This document shows positions 24,058-32,731 of a stretch of 64,000 nt of DNA, one piece after another. This DNA comes from AV40 sp963817335 (GTDB taxonomy: Bacteria; Verrucomicrobiota; Verrucomicrobiia; Chthoniobacterales; UBA10450): positions 1,116,001 through 1,180,000 of the forward strand of contig CAWFNX010000001.1 of NCBI GenBank assembly GCA_963817335.1, written 5' to 3'. The first letter of the stretch is position 1. Each line of letters begins with the position of its first letter. A model generated the notes under the pieces. That model was given only the letters and a program-made list of their open reading frames with translations. It was not told where the DNA came from and ran no database searches. The position numbers were made by a program, and so were the translations under genes.

Positions 24058-24446
24058 TAAAAGCAATGATCGCTATCCCAAACTTGATACGAAAGCTGTG
24101 TTCGACTTGTTTTTTCGCGATTGCGATCGCAGCGACTCTGTACGGAGAAACTGAGCGATCGATAGGCTATCCAGACTTAAGAAAGGAATTCCTGTCAATG
24201 CCGACGCCCGTCTATGACCTTCGACTGCGGCGAAGTCACATCACTGGAAGCGGAGTCTTCACCTTAACGGTAGACGAGAAGGGCAAGGTCACCGACGTCA
24301 CAGTTCGGAAGAGTACCGGACATCGTGAGCTTGACGCCCAAGCGATTTACGGCCTCCGACAATGGCGAGCCAAGCCCGGCGCTCGCCGACAGATCGATGT
24401 GCCGCTAACATTTTCGTTACCTGAAAAGCGCGGGCCATCGCTCTGA
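24054..24446 (+). CDS. TonB C-terminal domain protein (secreted or anchored)
   Basis: 130 residues starting in an ATGA overlap with the Dop-like gene. An N-terminal hydrophobic segment (CFFAIAIAATLYG) is a signal peptide or anchor. The rest matches a TonB C-terminal fold: GSGVFTLTVDEKGKVTDVTVRKSTGHRELDAQAIYGLRQWRAKPG. The length is much shorter than classical TonB and there is no Pro-rich spacer, so it may be a small periplasmic TonB-like adaptor rather than an energy transducer. No ExbBD or TonB-dependent receptor is nearby. Confidence 0.78.
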   Translation: MIKAMIAIPNLIRKLCSTCFFAIAIAATLYGETERSIGYPDLRKEFLSMPTPVYDLRLRRSHITGSGVFTLTVDEKGKVTDVTVRKSTGHRELDAQAIYGLRQWRAKPGARRQIDVPLTFSLPEKRGPSL

Positions 24447-24474
24447 AACAGGGTCATCTGTTGGATTTTAATTC

Positions 24475-24497
24475 GGCAAGCGATGCGCTTGCCCTAC
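24475..24497 (+). repeat. Half REP-like hairpin with CTAC foot
   Basis: GGCAAGCG-ATG-CGCTTGCC hairpin followed directly by CCTAC. This is the right half of the GTAG...CTAC architecture. It contains an ATG in the frame of the next gene but lies upstream of the likely start. Confidence 0.5.
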
Positions 24498-24521
24498 AAT
24501 TCCGGCGAGCGAGCGCGCGAA

Positions 24522-24992
24522 ATGAAGGCCAAGGTCGATAAAGCTGAGAAGCAATTGACGAGCTTCATCAACAAGTTCGACCCGAAACATCGCCGTTTGA
24601 TTCGGGACGTGCGGAAGGAATTGCGAAAGCGCTTTCCGACCGCGAACGAGCTCGCCTACGACAATTACAATTTCTTCGTGATCGGCTACGGACCAACCGA
24701 GCGGCCGTCCGATTGCGTCGTTTCGATTGCGGCGGCGGCAAGCGGTGTTGGCTTGTGTTTCATTCACGGCGCGAGCCTTCCCGACCCCGACCGAATTCTT
24801 CTCGGCGAAGGCAATCAAACCCGATTTATCCGGTTGGAGTCGGCCAGCCGATTGAATCGGCCGCAAGTGAAAGCTTTGTTAGCCGCGGCGGTTGCTCAAT
24901 CAGGCACGCCGTTGCCCGACAGCGGTGCTGGTAAACTCATTATCCGGTCGGTTTCAAAAAAGCAGCGAGCGCGTCGCAGGAAAAAATCATGA
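24522..24992 (+). CDS. DUF1801 domain protein
   Basis: The frame opens at an ATG inside the hairpin (24483); the ATG at 24522 (MKAKVDKAEKQL) gives 156 residues and is preferred. It contains a DUF1801-type core (FINKFDPKHRRLIRDVRKELRKRFPTANELAYDNYNFFVIGYGP) and a basic C-terminus (KKQRARRRKKS). The family is an iron-chaperone/SufBC-like alpha-beta fold with unclear function. It overlaps the methyltransferase downstream by ATGA, so the two are co-expressed. Confidence 0.78.
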   Translation: MKAKVDKAEKQLTSFINKFDPKHRRLIRDVRKELRKRFPTANELAYDNYNFFVIGYGPTERPSDCVVSIAAAASGVGLCFIHGASLPDPDRILLGEGNQTRFIRLESASRLNRPQVKALLAAAVAQSGTPLPDSGAGKLIIRSVSKKQRARRRKKS

Positions 24993-25633
24993 GCGCCGCG
25001 GACAAAGTAATCGCACAATGTCGCAAGCCGTCGGGATTTTTCGGCAAATTCATTTTGTGGGACATGAATCGGCATCACTCGAAGTTGACCGATTGGGGAC
25101 TGAGCCATGTCGACATTGAAAAAACGGACACAATTCTCGATGTCGGGTGCGGCGGCGGTCGGACGATCAGCAAACTGGCCACGATGGCGAGCGAGGGAAA
25201 AGTTTGGGGGATCGATTACTCAGAAGAGAGCGTAACTGCGGCACATCGACGTAATACGCGCTGGATCGACATCGGCCGAGTGAGTATCCGAGAAGGGAGC
25301 GTTTCGCAGTTGCCCTTCGCGGACAACACTTTCGACGGCGTCACGGCGATCGAAACGCACTTGTTCTGGCCGAATCTGCCCGAAGATCTCCGAGAAATTT
25401 TTCGCGTCTTAAGATCCGGCGGCGTGTTGCTGATTGTTGCCGAGATCTACAAAGGCGGCAAGCACCTCGAAGGTGTTCGGAAACAGATTTTCGAAAAGCA
25501 TCTCGCCGCAAACATGAACCTCCTCACGCCCGACGAGCACCGCGAGTTGTTTACCAACGCCGGCTTTTCTGACGTCCAGATTTTTGAAGAGCTTGAGAAA
25601 GGTTGGATCTGCGCGGCAGGGAAAAAGCCGTAA
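24989..25633 (+). CDS. Class I SAM-dependent methyltransferase (UbiE-like)
   Basis: 214 residues, start in ATGA overlap. Motif I ILDVGCGGGRTISKLA at about residues 47-62, GIDYSEESV after strand 2, and the post-motif VTAIETHLFWPNL with FRVLRSGGVLLIV. This is the UbiE/small-molecule methyltransferase type. The substrate is unknown. Its partner is the DUF1801 protein. Confidence 0.85.
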   Translation: MSAADKVIAQCRKPSGFFGKFILWDMNRHHSKLTDWGLSHVDIEKTDTILDVGCGGGRTISKLATMASEGKVWGIDYSEESVTAAHRRNTRWIDIGRVSIREGSVSQLPFADNTFDGVTAIETHLFWPNLPEDLREIFRVLRSGGVLLIVAEIYKGGKHLEGVRKQIFEKHLAANMNLLTPDEHRELFTNAGFSDVQIFEELEKGWICAAGKKP

Positions 25634-25637
25634 GATT

Positions 25638-26255
25638 TTAGATTAACCCAAGCGCGTAGACGGTCGGTCCGTCGACGACGCCGTTCACTTCCAGGCCTTC
25701 GTCTTGTTGGAAAGCGCTGATCGCGCGCCGAGTAGCCGGACTGAGTGCGCCGCTTATGCCGCCGCCGTAATAACCCCGATCCTGAAGCGCGCGCTGAACG
25801 TTTACGATCACCTGGTCGGGCAACAGATTTCCGTAAGTGTAAATCGGACCGTCGTACTCGTAGGATTGGTAGCTCGGATCGTAACCCCAGGCCGGAAACC
25901 AGTATCCCGCGTCCCAATAATAATAACCGCCTCCGACCAAAACGATGGTGGTGAAATGATTTCGCCACCAAAATCGGGTGTGCCGCACATGTTGATATCG
26001 ACTGAGCGCTTGGGAATAAGCAACAGTGTTGGCCGGCTGGCGAGGGGCGGGGTTTGCCGTCACAGCTTGGCGGCTCGGCGGCGCCTGTTTCGGAACGACG
26101 TGGATGGGTTTCGATTTGTGTGGTGCCGATGGTTTCATTCCCGGCGATGGATTCTGCGCCGTGAGAGTGGACACGATGCCGAAGGTGCAAAGCAGAGTGA
26201 TAACAAGCTGTTTCACGCTCGGTTTGACATGGGTTGGCGCGGTTTTGTTCGGCAA
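25638..26255 (-). CDS. Secreted peptidoglycan-binding domain protein
   Basis: 205 residues. N-terminal membrane/signal segment (QLVITLLCTFGIVSTLTA), a Pro/Lys-rich linker, then an aromatic-rich stretch (GGGYYYWDAGYWFPAWGYDPSYQSYEY), and a C-terminal PG-binding-1 domain (NVQRALQDRGYYGGGISGALSPATRRAISAFQQDEGLEVNGVVDGPTVYALGL). The last part is a three-helix domain that binds peptidoglycan. It is probably a wall-bound outer or periplasmic structural protein. It is divergent from the GntR operon. Confidence 0.88.
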   Translation of the reverse strand: MPNKTAPTHVKPSVKQLVITLLCTFGIVSTLTAQNPSPGMKPSAPHKSKPIHVVPKQAPPSRQAVTANPAPRQPANTVAYSQALSRYQHVRHTRFWWRNHFTTIVLVGGGYYYWDAGYWFPAWGYDPSYQSYEYDGPIYTYGNLLPDQVIVNVQRALQDRGYYGGGISGALSPATRRAISAFQQDEGLEVNGVVDGPTVYALGLI

Positions 26256-26311
26256 ATCGGATCCGGGGTGTGCGAAAAAAAGTGAAAAAAGGTCTTGCGG
26301 GGTCTGACTTA

Positions 26312-26333
26312 GTGTTATAGTTCACTATAACAC
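26312..26333 (+). promoter_or_regulatory. Likely operator of the GntR/YtrA-type regulator, overlapping its promoter
   Basis: A perfect 9+4+9 inverted repeat, GTGTTATAG-TTCA-CTATAACAC, lies 33 bp upstream of the GntR start. TATAGT inside it is a good -10 box, and TTGCGG at 26295-26300 lies 16 bp before it as a -35 box. YtrA-type repressors commonly bind such AT-rich palindromes in their own promoter, so autorepression is likely. Confidence 0.7.
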
Positions 26334-26366
26334 ATATGAGGGACACCAAGCACTTGGCGCAACCGG

Positions 26367-26753
26367 ATGAACCGTGAATGGAACGATAGTCAGCCTATTT
26401 ATCGCCAACTGCGCGACCACGTCGTCCATATGATTCTCGATGGCGTGCTCAAGGAAGGCGATCCGTTGCCTTCGATTCGAAACGTGGCGGCGGAGTATCG
26501 GATCAATCCGCTGACGGTGCTCAAAGCCTATCAGGAACTCACTGACGAAGAGCTCGTCGAAAAGAAGCGGGGCCTGGGAATGTTCGTAAACGCCGGCGCG
26601 CGCAATCTTTTGTTGAAAGCGGAACGGCAAAAATTCTTGAACGAACAATGGCCGCGGGTCCACGCCACCATCCAGCGGCTCGGTTTGAATACAAAGGAGT
26701 TGCTGGACGCGGCTGCCCGGCACTCCGCGAAAATTGGAAAGGAGAAGCTTTAA
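26367..26753 (+). CDS. GntR family regulator, YtrA subfamily
   Basis: 128 residues. A winged helix-turn-helix domain of GntR type (QPIYRQLRDHVVHMILDGVLKEGDPLPSIRNVAAEYRINPLTVLKAYQELTDEELVEKKRGLGMFV) is followed by only a short helical tail, which is the YtrA arrangement. Such regulators repress ABC transporter operons that they head. The ATPase gene starts 1 bp after the stop, and a palindrome at 26312-26333 is the likely operator. The inducing signal is unknown, often a cell-wall-active compound. Confidence 0.93.
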   Translation: MNREWNDSQPIYRQLRDHVVHMILDGVLKEGDPLPSIRNVAAEYRINPLTVLKAYQELTDEELVEKKRGLGMFVNAGARNLLLKAERQKFLNEQWPRVHATIQRLGLNTKELLDAAARHSAKIGKEKL

Positions 26754-26754
26754 C

Positions 26755-27642
26755 ATGGCCTGCATTGAAGCACATGGTCTGCGCAAAGTTTACGGAACGA
26801 CGGTCGCTCTCGATAATGTTAATCTTCAGGTCGAGGAAGGACGGATTCTCGGGATCATCGGACCGAACGGCGCTGGCAAGACTACGGCCCTGAACGCGAT
26901 TCTTGGTCTGACCGCATACCAAGGAGAACTGAAAGTGCTCGGCCGCGACCCCTGGGCCGAGCGCGATCAGCTCATGCGCGATGTTTCATTCATCGCCGAC
27001 GTCGCGGTGTTGCCGCGTTGGATCCGTGTTTCGCAACTGCTCGATTACGTCCAAGGGGTGCATCCAAAATTCGATCGCGCAAAGGCCGAGAGTTTTCTGG
27101 CGAAGACGGAAATCAAGAGCGCGAGCAAAGTCAGGCAATTGTCGAAGGGGATGGTGGCCCAGCTCCATCTTGCGATCGTGATGGCGATTGACGCGAAACT
27201 CCTGGTACTCGACGAGCCGACACTTGGTCTCGACATTTTGTATCGGAAACAATTCTACGATTCACTGCTCAACGATTATTTCGACGGCAAACGCACGATC
27301 ATCGTAACCACCCATCAGGTCGAAGAAGTCCAGGATGTCCTGACCGATCTCATTTTCGTTAATCACGGGCGGATCGTGCTCGAATGCAGCATGGAGGATT
27401 TCGAATCGCGCTATGTCGAAGTGATGGTGCATCCCGATCACCTCGCGGGAGCGCGCTCGCTTAAACCGATGAACGAACGCCAGCTCTTCGGGCGCAGCAT
27501 CATGCTGTTCGATAATGTCGACCGTGGCCAGCTCGCTGCGCTGGGCGATGTGCGCACGCCGACGATCGCCGATTTGTTTGTCGCCATGATGACGAATTCA
27601 ACCGTCGGCGGTCAGAAGTCGGAGGTCAGACAAAGCCAATGA
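26755..27642 (+). CDS. ABC transporter ATP-binding protein
   Basis: The ATG at 26755 gives 295 residues. Walker A GPNGAGKTT, a signature-like QLSKGMVAQLHLAIVMA (LSKGM in place of LSGGQ), Walker B LLVLDEPTLGLD, and H-loop VTTHQVEEV. The divergent LSKGM signature is usual in YtrB/BcrA-type exporters under GntR control. It overlaps the permease gene by 4 nt. The last codons (about GGQKSEVRQSQ) look like spacer-repeat sequence. Confidence 0.92.
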   Translation: MACIEAHGLRKVYGTTVALDNVNLQVEEGRILGIIGPNGAGKTTALNAILGLTAYQGELKVLGRDPWAERDQLMRDVSFIADVAVLPRWIRVSQLLDYVQGVHPKFDRAKAESFLAKTEIKSASKVRQLSKGMVAQLHLAIVMAIDAKLLVLDEPTLGLDILYRKQFYDSLLNDYFDGKRTIIVTTHQVEEVQDVLTDLIFVNHGRIVLECSMEDFESRYVEVMVHPDHLAGARSLKPMNERQLFGRSIMLFDNVDRGQLAALGDVRTPTIADLFVAMMTNSTVGGQKSEVRQSQ

Positions 27643-28559
27643 ATACCGAATCGAACACAGTGAACGAGCTGCCTAACGCTTCGTCCGTCGCGGTGCGCGC
27701 AACACCGACGTTTTATTGGTCGGTCAAACGGGAATTGTGGGAGAACAAGTCGATCTACATCGCGCCATTAATCGTCGCAGCCGTCATTTTGCTCGGGGCG
27801 TTGATCAGTGCGGCGCATCTTCCGGAACGAAGACGCGCCGCGATGTTGTTGGACGAGGGGCACCGGCGCGCGGCGATCGAGTTGCCTTACAACATCGTGG
27901 CAATGATGATCCTAATCACCGCCTTCATTGTCGGTTTCTTTTATTGCCTCGATGCGCTCTACGGCGAGCGTCGCGAACGCAGCATCCTCTTCTGGAAATC
28001 GTTGCCGGTGTCGGATGTCACGACAGTTCTGTCAAAGGTGAGTATTCCACTGCTCGTTCTGCCGCCAATTGTTCTTGGCATCGTGATCGTCACCCAATTC
28101 CTGATGTTACTGATCAGCAGCGCGGTTCTGCTTCCGAGCGGCTTGGCCTCCACGACTTGGGCGAATTTCAGCTTGCTTCAGCAATCAGCGATTATGTTTT
28201 ACAGCCTCATCGTAATCGCACTCTGGCATGCGCCGATCTACGGTTGGGCTTTGCTGATTTCGGGAATCGCGCGCCGGGCGACATTTCTCTGGGCAGTCTT
28301 ACCGCCCCTCGCCATCGGCATTTTCGAGAAGATCACGTTCAACACGACCTATTTTGGCTCGATGTTGAAGAATCGGCTGCTCGGCGCAGGAGATACCGCT
28401 TTCGATTTACAGATTCACCACAGCATTTCAATCGATTCACTGTCGCAACTGACGCCCGGTAGATTTCTGGCGACGCCCGGACTCTGGCTCGGACTCATCT
28501 TCGCCGCCGGTTTCGTCGTTGCGGCAATTCGGTTACGGCGATATCGCGGACCGCTATGA
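27639..28559 (+). CDS. ABC-2 type transporter permease
   Basis: 306 residues starting in the ATPase stop (ATGA). Six hydrophobic segments, the first at SIYIAPLIVAAVILLGALIS. The loop DALYGERRERSILFWKSLPVSD is typical of ABC-2 permeases, where a conserved charged turn meets the ATPase. With the GntR and ATPase genes it makes a three-gene export operon, probably for drug or envelope-stress defence. Confidence 0.9.
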   Translation: MNTESNTVNELPNASSVAVRATPTFYWSVKRELWENKSIYIAPLIVAAVILLGALISAAHLPERRRAAMLLDEGHRRAAIELPYNIVAMMILITAFIVGFFYCLDALYGERRERSILFWKSLPVSDVTTVLSKVSIPLLVLPPIVLGIVIVTQFLMLLISSAVLLPSGLASTTWANFSLLQQSAIMFYSLIVIALWHAPIYGWALLISGIARRATFLWAVLPPLAIGIFEKITFNTTYFGSMLKNRLLGAGDTAFDLQIHHSISIDSLSQLTPGRFLATPGLWLGLIFAAGFVVAAIRLRRYRGPL

Positions 28560-28608
28560 TTTTCTTCGATGGTGAGAATGAACAACCTAACAGAATGCAC
28601 GGCCGCAT

Positions 28609-29322
28609 ATGAACGCGATTAAGAAACAAGCCCATATCGCTGGGATCCTTTACGTTTCGGCAAGCATCACGGCTGTGTTCTCGTGGATATATGTCGGCGG
28701 CAAGATCTTCGTCCGCGATGACGCCACAGCGACTGCCAATAATATTCGTGCTTTCGAGACTCTTCTTCGGCTCGGCATAGTGAGCGAATTGATTGGCTCG
28801 ATCCTCTTTATTTTCGTTGTCCTGGCTCTTTATCGACTCTTCAAGGCGGTCAGTGAGAGGCACGCGATGACGATGGCAATTTTGCTCCTGATTTCCACGC
28901 CGATCTCTCTTTTAGCGGTGTTGGGCGAAGTTGCTGCGTTGATCGTGGCTGTCGGCGGAAATTTCTTGTCGCCCTTTGATCAACATCAACTCGATAGTTT
29001 GAGTTATTTATTTTTCCGGTTGCATGGCCAGGCGCTGGTTGTCTCGCAAATCTTTTGGGGACTGTGGCTTTTTCCGTTCGGCGTTCTTGTAATTCGATCC
29101 GGTTTTATCCCGCGTTTTTTAGGCTATCTGCTCTGGATCGCCGCTTTCGGCTACCTCGCCAATTCCACGGCCGCTCTTCTTTTGCCGGCATATCGCCAAG
29201 CAGTTGGTCAATTCGCGGACCCTCTTCAAATGGCGGAGTTACCGATCATCTTTTGGCTCTTAATCTGGGGCGCAAGGGACCAGGGAGTCGCGCGCGAAGC
29301 GATTCCAGCCGGCGCTCCGTGA
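28609..29322 (+). CDS. DUF4386 family membrane protein
   Basis: 237 residues with six membrane segments. The start KKQAHIAGILYVSASITAVFSWIYV and the loop SPFDQHQLDSLSYLFFRLHGQALVVSQIFWGLWLFPFGVLVIRSGFIPRFLGYLLWIAAFGY fit DUF4386, a family of uncharacterised membrane proteins. It lies 49 bp after the ABC permease and just before three MDR oxidoreductases. It may be read from the GntR operon, but no sequence shows this. Confidence 0.82.
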   Translation: MNAIKKQAHIAGILYVSASITAVFSWIYVGGKIFVRDDATATANNIRAFETLLRLGIVSELIGSILFIFVVLALYRLFKAVSERHAMTMAILLLISTPISLLAVLGEVAALIVAVGGNFLSPFDQHQLDSLSYLFFRLHGQALVVSQIFWGLWLFPFGVLVIRSGFIPRFLGYLLWIAAFGYLANSTAALLLPAYRQAVGQFADPLQMAELPIIFWLLIWGARDQGVAREAIPAGAP

Positions 29323-29338
29323 GTCATTCGTTAGGCCA

Positions 29339-30445
29339 ATGAAGCTAAAGCGCATTCTAAAGTGGAGCGCACTCGCGCTGCTTGTCATCCTCTTCGTCTG
29401 GTTCGAGTTCGCCTACTGGACTTCGACTAACGACTGCAATCGCAACGCTTCTGCTCCGACTAATCCCATGAAAGCTATACGTTATTGCGAGTACGGTCCG
29501 CCCGATGAGGTCCTGAAACTTGAACAAGTCGAAAAGCCGGTTCCGAACGACAACCAGATTCTGGTCCGGGTTCGCGCCGTTTCCCTCCGATTTTATGACG
29601 GCGGCATGCTGCAAGGCGGTATCGGCAGACTTGTCTTTGGACTTCGTAAGCCGAAAAACACCTGCCCGGGATCTGACTTCTCCGGAACAGTTGAAGCGGT
29701 CGGCCGGAACGTCACCGAGTTCAAGCCGCTCGATGAAGTCTTCGGGGTAAGGGCAGGCGCTCTCGCCGAATACATCTGTGTCACGGCCAGTCGAGCGGTG
29801 GTTTCGAAGCCGGGCAACGTGACTTTCGAGCAATCCGCGTCGATTCCTACCGCGCTTGTTGCTTTACAGGGCCTGCGCGACACGGGGCGGGTGAAAGCAG
29901 GACAAAAGGTCCTGATCAATGGTGCATCCGGAGGCGTCGGGACATTTGCCGTCCAGATCGCCAAAGCCTTTGGCGCAGAGGTAACCGGCGTTTGCAGCAC
30001 GCACAATGTCGATCTTGTAAAATCGTTAGGCGCCGATCACGTGATCGATTACACGAAAGAGGACTACACCAAAAGCGATCAGCGTTACGACGTAATCTAC
30101 GATCTCGTCAATAATCGTTCTTTTGCGGAACGACGCCGCGTCCTCAAGCCCGGCGGTATCTGTGTCTTGGCCGGGGTAGGCGGTTCAGGAATGCGCAGAG
30201 AGACCTTTTTCAATCTGGCTTGCTCACTTACCGCCTCGCTTCGTTCGAAATTTGCGAAGGAGAAGTTTGTCATGTTTGGCGTCGACATTAACAAAAAGGA
30301 GCTCGGCATTCTGCGCGATTTGACCGAGAGCGGAAAGGTCGTGCCCGCTCTCACCAAAATCTATCCGCTTACTGAAACTGCCGCCGCCTATAGATATCTC
30401 GAGACCGGCCACGTCCAGGGAAAGATAGCTATCACGATCGACTAA
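29339..30445 (+). CDS. Membrane-anchored MDR family NAD(P)-dependent oxidoreductase, copy 1
   Basis: 368 residues. A single N-terminal membrane segment (LKWSALALLVILFVWFEFAYW) precedes a zinc-independent medium-chain dehydrogenase/quinone reductase domain beginning PMKAIRYCEYGPPDEVLKLEQ. The nucleotide motif is NGASGGVGTFAVQIAKAFG, and the region CPGSDFSGTVEAVGRNV is conserved. The active zinc-binding Cys residues are missing, as in quinone oxidoreductases. The first of three tandem paralogues separated by 2 and 3 bp. It may reduce quinones or aldehydes at the cytoplasmic membrane face; the substrate is unknown. Confidence 0.87.
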   Translation: MKLKRILKWSALALLVILFVWFEFAYWTSTNDCNRNASAPTNPMKAIRYCEYGPPDEVLKLEQVEKPVPNDNQILVRVRAVSLRFYDGGMLQGGIGRLVFGLRKPKNTCPGSDFSGTVEAVGRNVTEFKPLDEVFGVRAGALAEYICVTASRAVVSKPGNVTFEQSASIPTALVALQGLRDTGRVKAGQKVLINGASGGVGTFAVQIAKAFGAEVTGVCSTHNVDLVKSLGADHVIDYTKEDYTKSDQRYDVIYDLVNNRSFAERRRVLKPGGICVLAGVGGSGMRRETFFNLACSLTASLRSKFAKEKFVMFGVDINKKELGILRDLTESGKVVPALTKIYPLTETAAAYRYLETGHVQGKIAITID

Positions 30446-30447
30446 AA

Positions 30448-31554
30448 ATGAAAATCAAACGCGTTCTGAAATGGAGTTTCCTTGGAATTTTCCTCACGCT
30501 CGTCATCTGGCTGCTCGTCGCCTACTGGAGTTCTACCAACGAATGCTTTGGCAGCACGCCCGCGCCCACCAATCCGATGAAAGCGATTGTGCATTGCGAG
30601 TACGGTTCGCCGGATGTGCTCGAGCTCAAAGACATCCAGAAGCCGATTCCAAACGATAACCAAGTCCTGGTGAAAGTTCGCGCGGTTGCCGTTAATCCGC
30701 TCGATCTCACCATCACCGGCCCGTTGGCGTTGCGTCCGGTCTCCGGACTGCGTAAGCCCAAGGATACGCGCGTTGGTGTCGACTACTCCGGAATCGTTGA
30801 AGCCGTCGGCAAAAATGTAACGAATCTAAAAGCTGGCGATGAAGTATTTGGTGGAAAGAATGGCTCATTTGCCGAGTACATTTGCGTTTTGGCGGACCGC
30901 GCGGTCGTGCCCAAGCCTAGCAACGTCACATTCGAAGAAGCCGCGTCGGTTCCTGTCGCGGCCATCACCGCGCTGCAAGGTCTCCGCGACAAAGGCCATA
31001 TTCAGGCCGGTCAAAAGGTTTTGGTGAATGGGGCGTCTGGCGGCGTCGGCACGTTCGCAGTCCAAATCGCGAAAGCGTTCGGCGCGGAAGTGACCGGCGT
31101 TTGCAGCACCCGCAACGTCGATCTTGTAAAATCGATCGGAGCCGATCACGTGATTGACTACACCAAAGAAGATTTCACAAACGGGACCGAACGGTACGAC
31201 CTTATCTTCGATCTGGTTTGCAATCATTCATTCGCTGAGCGCCGCCGCGTGTTAACACCGAATGGCATTTGCGTGATGGGCGGAATCGGCGGCGCTGGAT
31301 GGCACGATGGGATTCTCGGAAAACTTGTCGGTGAGGTTTACGCGCTCGCTCGATCGCGGTTCATCGCACAAAAGTTCGTCACCTACATCGCCTGGTTCAA
31401 TCAAAAAGACATGATGACATTGGCCGACTTGATTCAATCCGGAAAAGTAAAGCCAGTCATCGATCGTACCTACAAACTAAGTGACGTTTCCAAGGCTCTT
31501 TGGTATCTGCAGGAAGGGCATGCCCGGGGCAAGGTAGTGGTTAGTGTGGAGTAA
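30448..31554 (+). CDS. Membrane-anchored MDR family NAD(P)-dependent oxidoreductase, copy 2
   Basis: 368 residues, same layout as copy 1: membrane segment KWSFLGIFLTLVIWLLVAYW, the GROES-like domain starting PMKAIVHCEYGSPDVLEL, and NGASGGVGTFAVQIAKAFG. The core EVTGVCSTRNVDLVKSIGADHVIDYTKEDF is nearly identical to both neighbours, while the catalytic-domain loops (TITGPLALRPVSGLRKP) have diverged. Recent tandem duplication followed by specialisation is the simplest reading. Confidence 0.87.
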   Translation: MKIKRVLKWSFLGIFLTLVIWLLVAYWSSTNECFGSTPAPTNPMKAIVHCEYGSPDVLELKDIQKPIPNDNQVLVKVRAVAVNPLDLTITGPLALRPVSGLRKPKDTRVGVDYSGIVEAVGKNVTNLKAGDEVFGGKNGSFAEYICVLADRAVVPKPSNVTFEEAASVPVAAITALQGLRDKGHIQAGQKVLVNGASGGVGTFAVQIAKAFGAEVTGVCSTRNVDLVKSIGADHVIDYTKEDFTNGTERYDLIFDLVCNHSFAERRRVLTPNGICVMGGIGGAGWHDGILGKLVGEVYALARSRFIAQKFVTYIAWFNQKDMMTLADLIQSGKVKPVIDRTYKLSDVSKALWYLQEGHARGKVVVSVE

Positions 31555-31557
31555 CTT

Positions 31558-32655
31558 ATGAAACGCATACTGAAATGGACCTTCCTCTTAATTATTCTCG
31601 CGCTGTTTATCTGGTTCGAGATCGCTTACTGGACGTCGACCAATGACTGCGATCGCAAGACCGCTCCGGCTAATCCTATGAAAGCGATCGTTTATTGTGA
31701 CTACGGGCTGGCCAACCTCAAAGTGGCCGACATTGAAAAACCTGTTCCGACCGACGAACAGGTCCTGGTCCGCGTTCACGCGGCCTCGATCAATCCCTAC
31801 GACTGGCATTTTATTGAGGGAACTCCCTACGTCATGCGTATGGGCGTTGGCCTGCGAAAGCCAAAGTCTACCCGTCTGGGCGTCGATTTTGCCGGAACTG
31901 TCGAGTCTGTTGGCAAAAATGTCACGCAGTTCAAGCCGGGCGACGAAGTATTTGGCGGCAAAACCGGCGCATTAGCGCAATATATCTGTCCTCGCGCTGC
32001 GGGATCGGTGGCGTTGAAGCCGGCTGGCCTATCGGTGGAGCAGGCCGCATCACTCAACATCGCGGGGATTACCGCGCTCCAAGCCGTGCGCGACAAGGGC
32101 AAGGTCGAGCCGGGCCAGAAGGTTTTGATCAATGGCGCTTCTGGAGGCGTTGGCACATTCGCAGTGCAGATTGCAAAATCATTTGGTGCGGACGTGACCG
32201 GCGTTTGTAGCACACGAAATATTGAGCTTGTTCAATCACTCGGAGCCGATCACGTGATCGATTATACAAAAGATGACTTCACAAAGGGCGCCGAACGCTA
32301 TGACGTGTTGATAGATAACGTCGGAAACCGTTCTCTATCCGAATGCCGAAGTGTGTTGAAGCCGAACGGTATCTATGTGCTGATCGGCGGCGGCGGCGCA
32401 AACGAACAAGGATTTCTCGGCGGGCTGGCGAAAGCACTCAACGCGGCGGTGTATTCAAAATTCGTCAAACAAAAGATGGGAATGATGATGGCCGATTCCA
32501 ATCAGAAGGATCTCGCGCTTCTGGCCGACATGGTCCAATCCGGGAAGATGAAGCCGGTCATCGATAAGACCTATCAGCTGGCGGACGTTCCGGAAGCAAT
32601 TCGCTATCTCGAAGCAGGGCACGCACGCGGCAAAGTCATCATCACGGTGGATTGA
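31558..32655 (+). CDS. Membrane-anchored MDR family NAD(P)-dependent oxidoreductase, copy 3
   Basis: 365 residues. Membrane segment KWTFLLIILALFIWFEIAYW, then PMKAIVYCDYGLANLKVADIEKP and NGASGGVGTFAVQIAKSFG. It is the third member of the tandem set, with an N-terminus closest to copy 1. The differences (VALKPAGLSVEQAASLNIAGIT) lie around the substrate pocket, suggesting a different substrate. A 76-bp gap separates it from the secreted unknown downstream. Confidence 0.87.
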   Translation: MKRILKWTFLLIILALFIWFEIAYWTSTNDCDRKTAPANPMKAIVYCDYGLANLKVADIEKPVPTDEQVLVRVHAASINPYDWHFIEGTPYVMRMGVGLRKPKSTRLGVDFAGTVESVGKNVTQFKPGDEVFGGKTGALAQYICPRAAGSVALKPAGLSVEQAASLNIAGITALQAVRDKGKVEPGQKVLINGASGGVGTFAVQIAKSFGADVTGVCSTRNIELVQSLGADHVIDYTKDDFTKGAERYDVLIDNVGNRSLSECRSVLKPNGIYVLIGGGGANEQGFLGGLAKALNAAVYSKFVKQKMGMMMADSNQKDLALLADMVQSGKMKPVIDKTYQLADVPEAIRYLEAGHARGKVIITVD

Positions 32656-32731
32656 CATTGCGCCATTACGATTGTCGATCTTGCGAAGTTCGCGGGATTG
32701 AGCAGTTTGATTTCGCAATTATTGAGTCACG

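Noticed and set aside
24054..24446. Pup/UBact next to the Dop-like gene
   Set aside because: The coupled product is a TonB C-terminal protein with a hydrophobic N-terminus and no C-terminal Gly-Gln/Glu.
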